From the IMG/VR virus record IMGVR_UViG_3300031525_000009, positions 1 to 64,000 of that record: 64,000 nt of DNA; one strand, 5' to 3'. The translations under genes and the position numbers were made by a program. Below, in pieces: positions 8,569 through 16,864 of the stretch. The DNA comes from a virus. Within the stretch, counting starts at the first letter, position 1. Each line of letters opens with the position of its first letter. The notes under the pieces are model-generated. The model ran no database searches, was not told where the DNA came from, and saw only the letters and a list, made by a program, of their open reading frames with translations.

Positions 8569-8943
8569 CTATAGACGGTTACGCGTCCCGCCCGTGCTGT
8601 GTCCACCAACCCCTTCGTGCTTCTCGTGGCCCCCGCCTGTCTCGATGTGTTCGGTACGCATTCCCGAGACGTGCTCGGACGTATTTTTCCCTTCATGAAC
8701 AAGGGAATGCACGCTGCCCGAGTGCCCCGCATGGCCGGTGTGCCCCGTGCCTGGATCCGTATGGTGTTCGTGGGGTCCGCGGTGTCCGTGCTTGCCGTGC
8801 CCGTGGTGTTCGCCGTGCTTCATCGAATGCCCTCCGGTGGAGTGAGAGACTGAGCCGCCCTTCGCGTAGCCGTCCGCATGCCCGGTCTGCGCCATCTGCT
8901 GATGCTTGCTGATCGGGCCTGAGCTGTACGGATCTTTCGGCAT
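8569..8943 (-). CDS. His/Gly-rich protein with GG-motif
   Basis: The protein has 124 aa from ATG 8943, chosen because GAGG lies upstream and the longer frame would overlap the next gene. Residues about 30-90 are an extreme His/Gly/Lys stretch (GEHHGHGKHGHRG, EHHTDPGTGHTGHAGHSG). An AKGGSVSHS phrase matches the GG-motif of other virion proteins here. Histidine density suggests metal binding. No known domain is present. It resembles the protein at 1-616 in composition, so the two may be related. Confidence 0.7.
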   Translation of the reverse strand: MPKDPYSSGPISKHQQMAQTGHADGYAKGGSVSHSTGGHSMKHGEHHGHGKHGHRGPHEHHTDPGTGHTGHAGHSGSVHSLVHEGKNTSEHVSGMRTEHIETGGGHEKHEGVGGHSTGGTRNRL

Positions 8944-9004
8944 GGGTTTAACCTCGCGCGAGTGGGGTGTCCCGCGCGAGCGTAGCCGTTTCAACCGCAG
9001 AAAG

Positions 9005-9208
9005 CTATTTCCCAGCCCCCGTGACATGATCGCGTGCCCAAAACCCCGCTTGCTGCATGTTGGTTACCGCAAGCGCCAACTCGCGGCTCTGCCCGATCTT
9101 GCGGCAGGCTAGGATGAAATCCTCCTCCAAGCTCTTCAGCTCCGTAAGCTGCAACTGCTGCTCGTAAGACAGCGGTTTGGGTTGGTTGCGAGTCGCTTCG
9201 TCGGTCAT
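9005..9208 (-). CDS. acb2-like: Acb2/Tad1-hairpin domain protein, candidate anti-CBASS cyclic-nucleotide sponge
   Basis: The 67-aa protein has two helices. An LSYEQQLQLTEL helix is followed by a C-terminal helix at residues 43-62 reading ELALAVTNMQQAGFWARDHV. This matches the diagnostic pattern LxxAxTxLQxAxxWAxxxV of Acb2/Tad1-hairpin proteins, including T4 Vs.4. Known family members sequester cyclic di- and trinucleotides made by CBASS, and related hairpins bind Thoeris signals. ATG 9208 overlaps the tad2 stop (ATGA) with GGGGGA upstream, so it is coupled to tad2. Assignment is from motif and partner; ligand is unknown. Confidence 0.65.
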   Translation of the reverse strand: MTDEATRNQPKPLSYEQQLQLTELKSLEEDFILACRKIGQSRELALAVTNMQQAGFWARDHVTGAGK

Positions 9209-9486
9209 AAAATCCCCCAATCATCCGCAAGCAGATCCGCCTGATTCGCAAGCCAACCCATTTGGATCTCCCCCGTCGCGGTTTTCATCGTAATACAGGG
9301 GAGCACAGTTGCCACACCGCCAGGTTGCCCATTGGCGAAGTCTTTGTTGGGGGGTGCCCAAAAGCTAGCGGCGGGCAAAGCCTGCACTCCAGGGGAATAC
9401 GCCAGCCACATCCCCTTGCCGTTCCACCCAATACGAGCAACCCGCTTGCCCGCTTTCAACGCGGTAACCGCTTCTCCGATGTTCAT
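9205..9486 (-). CDS. tad2: Tad2 (DUF2829) anti-Thoeris protein
   Basis: The 93-aa protein starts at ATG 9486, which overlaps the upstream stop by ATGA. It shows the complete DUF2829 signature: MNIGEAVTALKAGKRVARIGWNGKGMWL (residues 1-28), YSPG, a CITMKTATGEI strand, then GWLANQADLLADDW at 79-90. DUF2829 proteins are Tad2, which binds the glycocyclic ADP-ribose signal of Thoeris and so blocks activation of ThsA. Family assignment is strong; activity against a particular Thoeris system is inference. It is followed directly by the Acb2-like gene. Confidence 0.88.
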   Translation of the reverse strand: MNIGEAVTALKAGKRVARIGWNGKGMWLAYSPGVQALPAASFWAPPNKDFANGQPGGVATVLPCITMKTATGEIQMGWLANQADLLADDWGIL

Positions 9487-9782
9487 ACGACTTTCTTCAC
9501 ATCGCCCTTGAGTCGCGCACCAATCCCCTTCAGCCATGTCACCACGTGAGGGCTCTGCGCTGAATGCGTCACGTTGGGGGCCAACGCATGCACCACGTTT
9601 TCGAGCGCCGTGACGCGATCTTCCAAACTGGAAGCGTTCGCAGCGGGCTTCGCAGCGAACCCGATCGGCGGGTAGTTCTCAGCCTTGTAGCCGGCTGCGA
9701 TGTACTCCGCCAGCGTCGGCCCGTCCGTCCGCAGTGGCGCGTCTTTTGGCGGGGGCGCCTCTTTTTCCCATGCTTCAGTCAT
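9483..9782 (-). CDS. Small phage protein, first gene of the tad2 operon
   Basis: The 99-aa protein starts at ATG 9782 with a good AAGGAG at about -8. It has a Pro/charged N-terminus, TLAEYIAAGYKAENYPPIGF in the middle, and a coiled-coil-like C-terminal part (SLEDRVTALENVVHALA). It precedes tad2 with an ATGA overlap and follows the portal gene by 63 bp, so it may set the translation of the anti-defence pair. No function is recognised. Confidence 0.65.
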   Translation of the reverse strand: MTEAWEKEAPPPKDAPLRTDGPTLAEYIAAGYKAENYPPIGFAAKPAANASSLEDRVTALENVVHALAPNVTHSAQSPHVVTWLKGIGARLKGDVKKVV

Positions 9783-9845
9783 AGTCAACTCCTTAATAAT
9801 CGTTCTACCAAAGATAGTCTCTATCAAACAGCTCCGGAACAGCCA

Positions 9846-12431
9846 TCACTCAGGCCCTCCGCGGCCCGCAATACCCGTGCCGGTGGACAGGTCCGTCGAG
9901 TGACCAGTCTCAATCTTCGCAGCCGAAATCTCAAGCGCCGTGGTGTTGTCCGCTGCGTTGATCTGCTCCTGCGATTGGATCTTAGCCGCAGTGTCCTGTG
10001 CCTCGCCTTGCTGCTCCATCGCTGTTTGTTGCAGCATCGCCTGATTCTTGGATTGTACAGTCTGCTGGTCCTGCTGACCTTTCGCCTGGATCGCTTGTAC
10101 CTTGCCTTGTGTGTTCTCCTTAGCCACCGCAAGCGCCGCCTGCCCCGGGTCCTGCATCGGGGGTGGGGACAGAGACTGCAGGAGCTGCTGCGCCTGCTGG
10201 ATCGCGGGCGGTATTTTCGAGAGCACCTGCTTTGCGGTGTCCATGACGTGGTGGGACGCTTCCGCCAACAACTGATCCATCTGCTTGGACGTCTCAGGAT
10301 CTTGGAATGCGGTGAGCTTACCCAAATCCTGCGGTTTGCCCGTAGCGTCTGTCGCGGCTTTCGAGCCCAGCTCCACCGTCGTTGCCATGTACCAGTAGGC
10401 CAAATGCTCCACTAAGTGCGCGAGTGCTGCGGGGATGTACTTCGGCGCAATGATCGAGAGCATCCCAAAAAACGGGGAGAGCATGTAATCCAACAACACC
10501 TGGATATGCGCCAAGTGGTCCTGCTCCGGCTGCGCAATCACCGGGCGCCCCAGTGTCATCGCCACGTTCTCGTTGACCGCATTCAGCTCCTGCGCCTGCG
10601 TCTCCGGCTTGAGAAGATCCACCGCATTAGGGATCTTGGTCCGCTCCAGGATAAGCGTCTCCACTTTACGTGGATCGTATAACTCGGGATGCAGATCAGC
10701 ACGTTGTTGAATAATTTGGAGCTGTGCAAATCTCTGGATATCCGAAAATACCTGTGGATCCGAGACGGGGACCACATCAACAGGACCCTCATAGTCGGCC
10801 CGGTAGGCCAACATCTCACCCGTATCATCAAGTATTTCCTCATCCGTGATATACATCCGGTTGATACGGTGCAGGATACCGATCAGCCGATCCATCGCCC
10901 CGTGCAGGCGCATGTGAATAGCCGACAGGACTTTCAAGCCCTGCTCAATTAACGCTAACGTCGTGCCCACCGGCATGTTGGGCGAGCCGTCTTCCGAGAG
11001 GTTCTCGAACGTGGTGCGAACCAGCGCCTCGCCCTGCTCGGTGCACCAGCCCAAGAGCTGATACAGCATCGTAGACGGCGGGTTAAAGGGTACCGCCATC
11101 AGAATCTTGCGGATATCCTGATCGCCGATCGCAGCTCCCTCAATCTCCGTCACGCCACAGACGTTTAGGTTTAACGTCTGTCCGGACGAGGCTGCCCCTT
11201 TGAGTCGTAGCAAGGTGGGTAGATTGTTGACATGAGCAGTATCCAACAACGCCCGGAGTGAGCCCGTGCTGGCGCCGGCCAACGATCCTGCGTAATGAAT
11301 GAGCCCCACCGACTGCGCACCGCGCCACGGCAGGCACTCGAAGTCCACGAGCCAGCACAAGTTTTCGCACTTCTCGTCATATTCCTCCCAATTGCGCACC
11401 GCACGCAGGATCTCCCGCGCGAGCGGGTCTACCTCGATCAAATACGGCTTTGCCCCTTCGCGGGAGATAATCGAGTCAATATCCGGGTCTGCGTTACGCT
11501 GATCGCCCGCCACCCGTAACCGGTCTGTGTCCTCCAGCTCCGCAAGCACCTCCACCACATAAATGCGCCGCACTCCATCTTGGTTACCCGCACTGGTCGT
11601 GTCCTTGCCCTGCACCTTGTTGGTAGTCTTCTCCGCCTGCGTGCTTTCCGGTACCTGAGATGCTGCAATCACCGAAGTTTTCGCGTAGTACCCTTGCCGG
11701 ATGCGGGATTCCAACTCATGTTGGGTAATCGTATCAATCAGCGTACGCCGTTCGGCCGAGTAGAAATCCGCCGCTGCATCCGGGATGAGCACCTGATCGA
11801 TGGGCCAGAACGTCGGGACGGGCCGCTTTTTGTCCGAGTCGTACACCAAGCGCATGTACTGGCTGCCTGCGGGCAACTGCTGCGAGAGCAGCTTTTCCAG
11901 TTGTGAGCGGAATTCCGGCATTTGCTTGCGGAACTGCCAGTTCATGTGCGCGGTTTTGCGCTCTGCCTTCTCCACGCGCTCCGGGGTGCTCTTACCCGGT
12001 ATCCAGTCCTTCACCGGACCATTGGGCGGCATCAACTCACCGATCGTGTGTGACTGGTAATACAGAATCGCTTTGGACAACATCGGATGCGTGGCTTTGG
12101 AGCCCCCGTCAAAGGCGGGTGCACTGACGTCCTCGCCGGCTAATCCCGTGCGTTTGATGCCCTCGTCATACTGCTTATCCCGCCCTTTGCGAGACTCTTT
12201 GTCGTACTCGATACGCTCCAACAACTCCGCAGTAAACTGCGAGAGCTGCGAGGGGTCCAGTTCCGGCACCAAGTTGCGAAAAAAGTCCGACTCATCCGCA
12301 GGGGGTTCGTCTTCGTCATCATCAGTCTTGACGATCGCGCCGCCATCATCCGTGTCCGTCACCCCGGGGGAGGATTCGTTCGGCTCACCGTCTGAGGGGT
12401 ACGGCGAGCTGTCTTCGTCATCAAGCGCCAT
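9846..12431 (-). CDS. Portal protein
   Basis: The protein has 861 aa, long for a portal but within the range of podovirus P22/N4-type portals. An acidic N-terminus (1-45) is followed by the portal core: SQFTAELLERIEYDKESRKGRD, AILYYQSHTIGELMP, FRSQLEKLLSQQLPAGSQYMR, WPIDQVLIPDAAADFYSAERR and the later ISREGAKPYLIEVDPLAREI. Residues about 735-840 are a Gln/Ala-rich coiled coil resembling a barrel extension. The portal forms the dodecameric DNA gate at one vertex and is encoded after terL as usual. Its start overlaps the preceding 102-aa gene by 11 bp. Confidence 0.9.
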   Translation of the reverse strand: MALDDEDSSPYPSDGEPNESSPGVTDTDDGGAIVKTDDDEDEPPADESDFFRNLVPELDPSQLSQFTAELLERIEYDKESRKGRDKQYDEGIKRTGLAGEDVSAPAFDGGSKATHPMLSKAILYYQSHTIGELMPPNGPVKDWIPGKSTPERVEKAERKTAHMNWQFRKQMPEFRSQLEKLLSQQLPAGSQYMRLVYDSDKKRPVPTFWPIDQVLIPDAAADFYSAERRTLIDTITQHELESRIRQGYYAKTSVIAASQVPESTQAEKTTNKVQGKDTTSAGNQDGVRRIYVVEVLAELEDTDRLRVAGDQRNADPDIDSIISREGAKPYLIEVDPLAREILRAVRNWEEYDEKCENLCWLVDFECLPWRGAQSVGLIHYAGSLAGASTGSLRALLDTAHVNNLPTLLRLKGAASSGQTLNLNVCGVTEIEGAAIGDQDIRKILMAVPFNPPSTMLYQLLGWCTEQGEALVRTTFENLSEDGSPNMPVGTTLALIEQGLKVLSAIHMRLHGAMDRLIGILHRINRMYITDEEILDDTGEMLAYRADYEGPVDVVPVSDPQVFSDIQRFAQLQIIQQRADLHPELYDPRKVETLILERTKIPNAVDLLKPETQAQELNAVNENVAMTLGRPVIAQPEQDHLAHIQVLLDYMLSPFFGMLSIIAPKYIPAALAHLVEHLAYWYMATTVELGSKAATDATGKPQDLGKLTAFQDPETSKQMDQLLAEASHHVMDTAKQVLSKIPPAIQQAQQLLQSLSPPPMQDPGQAALAVAKENTQGKVQAIQAKGQQDQQTVQSKNQAMLQQTAMEQQGEAQDTAAKIQSQEQINAADNTTALEISAAKIETGHSTDLSTGTGIAGRGGPE

Positions 12432-12729
12432 CGTCTAACTCTTTAGTCGGCTCACGCGTCATCTGCTGTGTCACGGTCTGTTTTATTGGCGCCATCCACG
12501 CCTCGTACCGCTTGTGGAACTCTTCGTCAGTGCAGGGGTAAATTTCCTTCTCCCCTTGAATGCACCAGTCACCGCAGTTAACGCGTACTGGACCATTCAG
12601 AGTATACGCATGCAGTGCGCTACCCGACCGCATCAACAACTCCGGGGTCGCCCACGGCGGCCACTCAGCCTCTGGCTGGCCGTTCCAGCGAAATGCTTCG
12701 ATCAATCTAACTCGGGTGCGATAGGTCAT
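12421..12729 (-). CDS. Small conserved phage protein (GDWxIxG...YPC type)
   Basis: The 102-aa protein carries VRLIEAFRWNG near the N-terminus and VNCGDWCIQGEKEIYPCTDEEFHKRYE in the middle. That arrangement is typical of a widespread small phage protein in which a substrate-independent GDWII..G..YPC strand pair ends in F..xYE. It lies between terL and portal and overlaps the portal start. No function has been assigned to that family. Confidence 0.75.
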   Translation of the reverse strand: MTYRTRVRLIEAFRWNGQPEAEWPPWATPELLMRSGSALHAYTLNGPVRVNCGDWCIQGEKEIYPCTDEEFHKRYEAWMAPIKQTVTQQMTREPTKELDDGA

Positions 12730-12732
12730 ACG

Positions 12733-14223
12733 TTAGCCGTCATAAGGATTGCTCCGCCGTTGCTGCTTGAGACGTTCTGCCGCCTGCGCAACCGCCTTGG
12801 CAGGATCCACACGCACTGTCAAGCGAATATTGAACCGCTGCATAAAGAAAAGCAAAGCCTGCGTTGCCGTATCGAGTAAATCGTCGTGCGTAAGCGAGCC
12901 CTCGCCCACGTAGGTGCAGAGCTGCGTGATGACCCCATCCGCCCAGTCACGAGGCTGCCCCTGGTTCCGTAGGCTCTCTACGACCCATATGCGCCCTGCA
13001 GAGACGAGGGGCGAGGCGCCATGAAGCTTGGACAGCTTGTCCATGTCGGTCGGGTAGGGCTGGCAGATGACCCCCTCAACCGCGAGCATTTGGATGAGCG
13101 ACTTCCCGGAGCCGGTGTCCTCGACCAAAATCAAGTCAATCGGGCGCCCGGTGTGCTTCGGCCGCTGTGCCCGCGAGATGATCGCCGGGCGCAAGAGCGG
13201 CTCGTTCGTATCCCCGTAGGTGAAACTCTTCTCAAACTTCACGCGCCGGATCAGCTCAGGGAAGCCCAAATACTCCTCCCACGCCTCCAACAGCATGATG
13301 TGCTCGCGCCGTTCGTGCTCGAACAGACCCCACACGGTGCACGCAGTGGGGTCGCCGGTCTGCTCTTTCTTGTCCCAGGTTTTTTCTGTGAACGCCGTGT
13401 CGAGTGACATCAGCACAAAACGAAATTTGGGCAACGGCTTGCGCGCGGGCCACAAACGGATATCGGAGCGCTTGACGAAGCCGCCTTCCTCCGGGTCGAT
13501 CAGCTCCCCGTACAACTCCTGACGACCGATTTTCGTCCCTTCGTACTTGGCGACGTTCTCGTAGAAAATGTCAGTTAGGTTCTCCGCATTCTCGTAGGTG
13601 CTACCGGAAATAGTGAGAGAGCGCTTGAGGTTCATCAACATCTTGATGAACGGTTTGGGCTTAGGAGTGCCCGTCCAAAACACCTGCGGGTGATCGCCCA
13701 AGCGCAGCCCGAAGATCAGGTTATCCCATGTCTTTTCCGGGTAGCGCCATACTGCCACTTCATTGCATGTCGCCCGATGGCACTGCGGACCCCGCAGGCG
13801 CTCCGGGGTGTCTGCGGAAAACCCGCGGATGATCGCCCCGTTTTTCAGCGTAATAACCGGGGGCGACTTGGTGGAGTCCTTAATCAACTGCTTGGGGATG
13901 ACTGAGTGCAACCCAGTAGGCCCGTAGAAGTCCACCCCGATCACATCCTCATGCGTAGGGGATACTACGAAGTTATAAGAGCCGGGGTCTTGCGCCGCTT
14001 GCTGCCCTAGCCAATTGGATGACGAGAGCGTCTTACCCCAGCCGCGTCCCGATTTGATACCGAAAAAGTCCCACTTGTTGTCGTCTGGCGGAAGCTGCTT
14101 CCGGCGCGCGGTCGCTTTCCATTTCAGGCGCCAATTGAGTAGCGCTAAATCGTCGACAGAGAACTTAGCTAGATTCTCCCGCAACGTTTTCGGGTTGCGG
14201 ATATCAAGAGCAACCGCGGCCAC
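12733..14223 (-). CDS. terL: Terminase large subunit
   Basis: The protein has 496 aa. The ATPase part has Walker A SGRGWGKT at 58-65 and a Walker-B-like strand ending in N154-E155, followed by the coupling motif TGTP at 184-187. The nuclease part has D275 (MSLDTAF), ED at 368-369 (LVEDTGSGKS) and the Asp cluster THDDLLD at 446-451. Together these give the RNase H-like DNA-cutting site. TerL drives DNA packaging and cuts concatemers. The start is GTG 14223, overlapping the preceding stop (TAGTG). terS lies more than 9 kb away, at 23482-24126. Confidence 0.95.
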   Translation of the reverse strand: MAAVALDIRNPKTLRENLAKFSVDDLALLNWRLKWKATARRKQLPPDDNKWDFFGIKSGRGWGKTLSSSNWLGQQAAQDPGSYNFVVSPTHEDVIGVDFYGPTGLHSVIPKQLIKDSTKSPPVITLKNGAIIRGFSADTPERLRGPQCHRATCNEVAVWRYPEKTWDNLIFGLRLGDHPQVFWTGTPKPKPFIKMLMNLKRSLTISGSTYENAENLTDIFYENVAKYEGTKIGRQELYGELIDPEEGGFVKRSDIRLWPARKPLPKFRFVLMSLDTAFTEKTWDKKEQTGDPTACTVWGLFEHERREHIMLLEAWEEYLGFPELIRRVKFEKSFTYGDTNEPLLRPAIISRAQRPKHTGRPIDLILVEDTGSGKSLIQMLAVEGVICQPYPTDMDKLSKLHGASPLVSAGRIWVVESLRNQGQPRDWADGVITQLCTYVGEGSLTHDDLLDTATQALLFFMQRFNIRLTVRVDPAKAVAQAAERLKQQRRSNPYDG

Positions 14224-14516
14224 TACTTAGGAACAGGCGTCAAGAACTGAATGATGTTCTGCGCCTTAGCGATATCCGACAACCGCGCCTCGCGCGTGTG
14301 GTACGGGCTGGCCGGCGTAGTCGCAGTCGCGGCAACTGCCGGCTGGATCTTGTTCAACAAGCGCCCTAGCTTTTGCAGAAAGGGTTCGCCGTTGGTGTCG
14401 AGTGCAACATCGCATAGGGATGAGATAGTGCAGTCCGTCTCGTGCGTGAACACCGTCGCAGTTAGCACGTCCACGCCGCGGGCAAGAGAATATGCGAAAG
14501 TTTGTGAGAAGCTCAC
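14223..14516 (-). CDS. Small protein preceding terL
   Basis: The 97-aa protein uses a GTG start that overlaps the stop of the preceding gene (GTGA), and its own TAG overlaps the terL GTG. The sequence has an N-terminal FSQTFAYSLARGVDVLTATVF segment and a C-terminal helix (EARLSDIAKAQNIIQFLTP). Its position next to terL could suggest a packaging accessory role, but terS is clearly encoded elsewhere. Family unknown. Confidence 0.7.
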   Translation of the reverse strand: MSFSQTFAYSLARGVDVLTATVFTHETDCTISSLCDVALDTNGEPFLQKLGRLLNKIQPAVAATATTPASPYHTREARLSDIAKAQNIIQFLTPVPK

Positions 14517-14782
14517 GTTGTTTTCTCCGCGGGCTTTTGTGCGTAGCTGCTGAAGCGCATTCTAATCAAGTTACCTAACTTCCTATCGGTCGCGGGGTGC
14601 GGAAACATTCTCACGATAACGTAAGCACAACCCATACGTTTCAATGTATTCTCGAAATGCGGCTCATCCCCGATGAGCGTGTAGTACTCCTGTCCGTGCT
14701 GATCGCGTGGGCCAATCGGACCCTCTTCCCACTGGATGCCCTGCGCTTTCGCAAAGCTTGCCCACGCCTGTTTACCATTCAT
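14513..14782 (-). CDS. Hypothetical protein (89 aa)
   Basis: ATG 14782 (MNGKQAWASF) is preferred over the longer frame because it gives the tight overlap typical of this operon with the preceding Cys-rich gene (3-4 nt). The protein is basic, with EYYTLIGDEPHFENTLKRMG and YVIVRMFPHP as its central strand-helix pattern. No family is recognised. Confidence 0.6.
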   Translation of the reverse strand: MNGKQAWASFAKAQGIQWEEGPIGPRDQHGQEYYTLIGDEPHFENTLKRMGCAYVIVRMFPHPATDRKLGNLIRMRFSSYAQKPAEKTT

Positions 14783-14964
14783 GGTGAAAGCACCTGACCT
14801 ACTGCGCCGAAACCTAAACAATCCGGGCATTCAACAATACGGGTCTTGATGGGTGCCTCCCGCGGTTGACAGAGCCCATCAAGTGCTACAGGAGCCGTAG
14901 GGGTACCGAAGTCTGCGTACGCCTCTTGAACCGTCCCCGTATTCTTACATCGCCGGCAGTACAT
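14779..14964 (-). CDS. Small zinc-ribbon protein, DnaJ-type CxxC knuckles
   Basis: The 61-aa protein begins with MYCRRCKNTGTV and ends with VECPDCLGFGAVG. The two CxxC knuckles, each followed by a Gly turn (CRRCKNTG, CPDCLGFG), resemble half of a DnaJ-type zinc finger. The start at 14964 is chosen so that the first knuckle is at the N-terminus; it lies within the end of the preceding gene. Role unknown, possibly protein or nucleic-acid binding. Confidence 0.65.
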   Translation of the reverse strand: MYCRRCKNTGTVQEAYADFGTPTAPVALDGLCQPREAPIKTRIVECPDCLGFGAVGQVLSP

Positions 14965-15580
14965 TTGGCACCTCCTTAGCTGCGCGCAGTTTAGCGTTAT
15001 CTTCCAACAGCGCACCGATCTGCACGGTCATGCGCATGAGCGCTTGTGACATCTCGCTATTGTTCTTCAACATCTCCGCATTTTGTTTGAGTAGCTCATC
15101 CAAGCGAGCCGTGAGGGTTTCGTTGGATTTCGTCAGCTCGGCAAGCCTGCCAGCATCCGCGCCCGCTGATGCAAAACCGCTGGGCGCGGAGGGTCGGTTA
15201 CCGGCAAGCTTGCCAAGACTTTCCTGCGTGGGCGGCTGGTACGCCGCTTTGATGTTAGCCAACTGCACCCGCTGCGCGATCTGCGCGTCCGACAGCCCCA
15301 AGTGCTTGTAGTGTGCGCCGGCTTTCCTCGCATCCTCGGGCGGGTTGCACGCGAGGCAGTTCACCCAGGCCCAGCGCATGAGACGTTTGGCCCCCACCCC
15401 GCCCGCGCCAAAGAGCGGCTGCGCCTTGCTCCCACCGCCCGCCGCGACGAGTCCGGGAGTGAGCCCGTTCTGGCATTCCGGGTTCCTGCAGTCAGAACGC
15501 GCCCGTCGCCCCTGAGGGGCCGTCTGCGCTCGCGAGGCAAGTTCTGCGAGCCCTACGCTACGATCAGGGGGTTGCGCCAC
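14945..15580 (-). CDS. Zinc-knuckle and coiled-coil protein
   Basis: The 211-aa protein has a GTG start. An N-terminal CRNPECQNG knuckle (residues 31-38) and a WVNCLACN knuckle (about 72-79) form a four-Cys site. A helix SDAQIAQRVQLANIKAAY and a C-terminal heptad region (about 142-200, LAELTKSNETLTARLDELL) follow. DNA-binding or packaging accessory function is conceivable given the position upstream of terL, but there is no direct support. No family is recognised. Confidence 0.65.
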   Translation of the reverse strand: MAQPPDRSVGLAELASRAQTAPQGRRARSDCRNPECQNGLTPGLVAAGGGSKAQPLFGAGGVGAKRLMRWAWVNCLACNPPEDARKAGAHYKHLGLSDAQIAQRVQLANIKAAYQPPTQESLGKLAGNRPSAPSGFASAGADAGRLAELTKSNETLTARLDELLKQNAEMLKNNSEMSQALMRMTVQIGALLEDNAKLRAAKEVPNVLPAM

Positions 15581-15582
15581 GG

Positions 15583-16203
15583 CTAGCCCTGCAGCGTCGC
15601 ATAGGGAGCGCCATCAGGCTGCAGGAGGTTTCCCACTACTGAGAAGTTCGCTCCAGGGATTGCGACCCGGGTCATGATTTTGTATTGACGCGCAACCACA
15701 GGGTTGATATCTGGACCGAAACTCTGGTCTTCCTGAATGCGCTCCTGCACTGCATAGCGCCAATACAGAACGGGTCGATCCGACTTGCACGTCAGGTACA
15801 GTTTGTGGAATGAAGTGCCCATCGCCTGTCGCAATCGCTCTGGCGCATTCGGGACAGTAGCCGGCGCGAGCAGCCCCAACGTACGGTAGGGCCGGTATTC
15901 GTAGTCTCCACGCTCCGGGTTGTACACCGCGTGCGCATTGCGATGATCGCCGTCCCGGCAATCGAACAGACGTTCGACGTACTCCACTAGCTTTCCGATT
16001 GAACCGAATGGCGCGAAGGGCGGCGCTGATTCTGCGTGCAGCACCACTGAATCCGGCCGCTGTGCCCAACCTTTCTCCAGCGCGGTCACCCGGGCGCTCA
16101 GCTCCAGATAGCTACGCTGGATTGACGGAATCAGCGATGCCTCGTTGCGTGCTTCCGCTAGCTCGCGTTCCAGAGCAGAAACACGGTTTTCTAAGTCACT
16201 CAT
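15583..16203 (-). CDS. Hypothetical protein with N-terminal coiled coil
   Basis: The 206-aa protein has a clear heptad N-terminus (LENRVSALERELAEARNEA, residues 4-22, continuing to about 45). It is followed by a globular part with two short cysteine-containing turns (LFDCRDGDH, LYLTCKSDRP). It is coupled by a 4-nt overlap to the membrane-protein gene upstream. No homologous family comes to mind and no function is proposed. Confidence 0.65.
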   Translation of the reverse strand: MSDLENRVSALERELAEARNEASLIPSIQRSYLELSARVTALEKGWAQRPDSVVLHAESAPPFAPFGSIGKLVEYVERLFDCRDGDHRNAHAVYNPERGDYEYRPYRTLGLLAPATVPNAPERLRQAMGTSFHKLYLTCKSDRPVLYWRYAVQERIQEDQSFGPDINPVVARQYKIMTRVAIPGANFSVVGNLLQPDGAPYATLQG

Positions 16204-16625
16204 AGAACAGGCACCTTTTTACCGTTCTCCAACCACCACCCGATTTTGTGCCCCGAAATTAGCGCTTGCGGGCCATTCTGCCATGCAAATACGTACTTCA
16301 AATTATCACACGAGTTACGCCACGCAGACCAGCAATACGCCCGCCACCATGCCGGCGCATGGGGCATATACAACGAAGTCACGCCATTCACCCACACCAA
16401 CGCATATTGGCCGCTTACGCCGTCTTCGGGGTTGTCGTAAATACACCCTAAGGGTGCGAACTGCCAACGATCGATAGTGCGCTTGCCGTCTTTGATGGAA
16501 GGGAGCGCGCTGACGAACCACGCTTGCCGCACGCAAACCGGAATGAGGAGCACCCACCCTAGTACCGTGAAAAACAGCATGATGAGCTGCACTATTGCGT
16601 ACCACAGCCAGCCCAACACGTTCAC
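16200..16625 (-). CDS. Membrane protein, DUF7338-like
   Basis: The 141-aa protein has a Trp-rich hydrophobic N-terminus (residues 3-33, LGWLWYAIVQLIMLFFTVLGWVLLIPV) that would cross the inner membrane once or twice. It continues with FAPLGCIYDNPEDGVSG and AYCWSAWRNSCDNLKYVFAW. That NPEDG then WRNS.DNL.Y order resembles the DUF7338 phage membrane family. Function unknown. ATG start with overlap to the downstream gene. Confidence 0.65.
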   Translation of the reverse strand: MNVLGWLWYAIVQLIMLFFTVLGWVLLIPVCVRQAWFVSALPSIKDGKRTIDRWQFAPLGCIYDNPEDGVSGQYALVWVNGVTSLYMPHAPAWWRAYCWSAWRNSCDNLKYVFAWQNGPQALISGHKIGWWLENGKKVPVL

Positions 16626-16864
16626 GGTATACCTAACTTCGTTAACGCATCCTCAAATGACAGGCCAATGCGCAGCAGCTCGTCTACTTTCTCCATGTCC
16701 ACATTCAAGCAACGCTCCGCCAGCGCTTGAACTTCCTCAGCCGGCCCTACGTAAGCGTATTCCTTATACCCCCCGTTAAAAAGACTTTTTCGTCGTACGT
16801 ACAAACACTCATGCCCCTCCGGTATCGGTCGGGGATCGAACACCCCTTCAATAACGCTAATCAT
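16622..16864 (-). CDS. Hypothetical small protein (80 aa)
   Basis: ATG 16864 overlaps the stop of the preceding gene (ATGA), which decides the start over an upstream TTG. The protein contains HECLYVRRKSLFNGGYKEYAYVG and an acidic helical C-terminal half (EEVQALAERCLNVDMEKVDELLRIG). No family is recognised. Confidence 0.6.
   Translation of the reverse strand: MISVIEGVFDPRPIPEGHECLYVRRKSLFNGGYKEYAYVGPAEEVQALAERCLNVDMEKVDELLRIGLSFEDALTKLGIP

Noticed and set aside
9564-10415. + strand frame of 283 aa
   Set aside because: Antisense to the portal gene; Arg/Leu-only composition typical of a shadow frame
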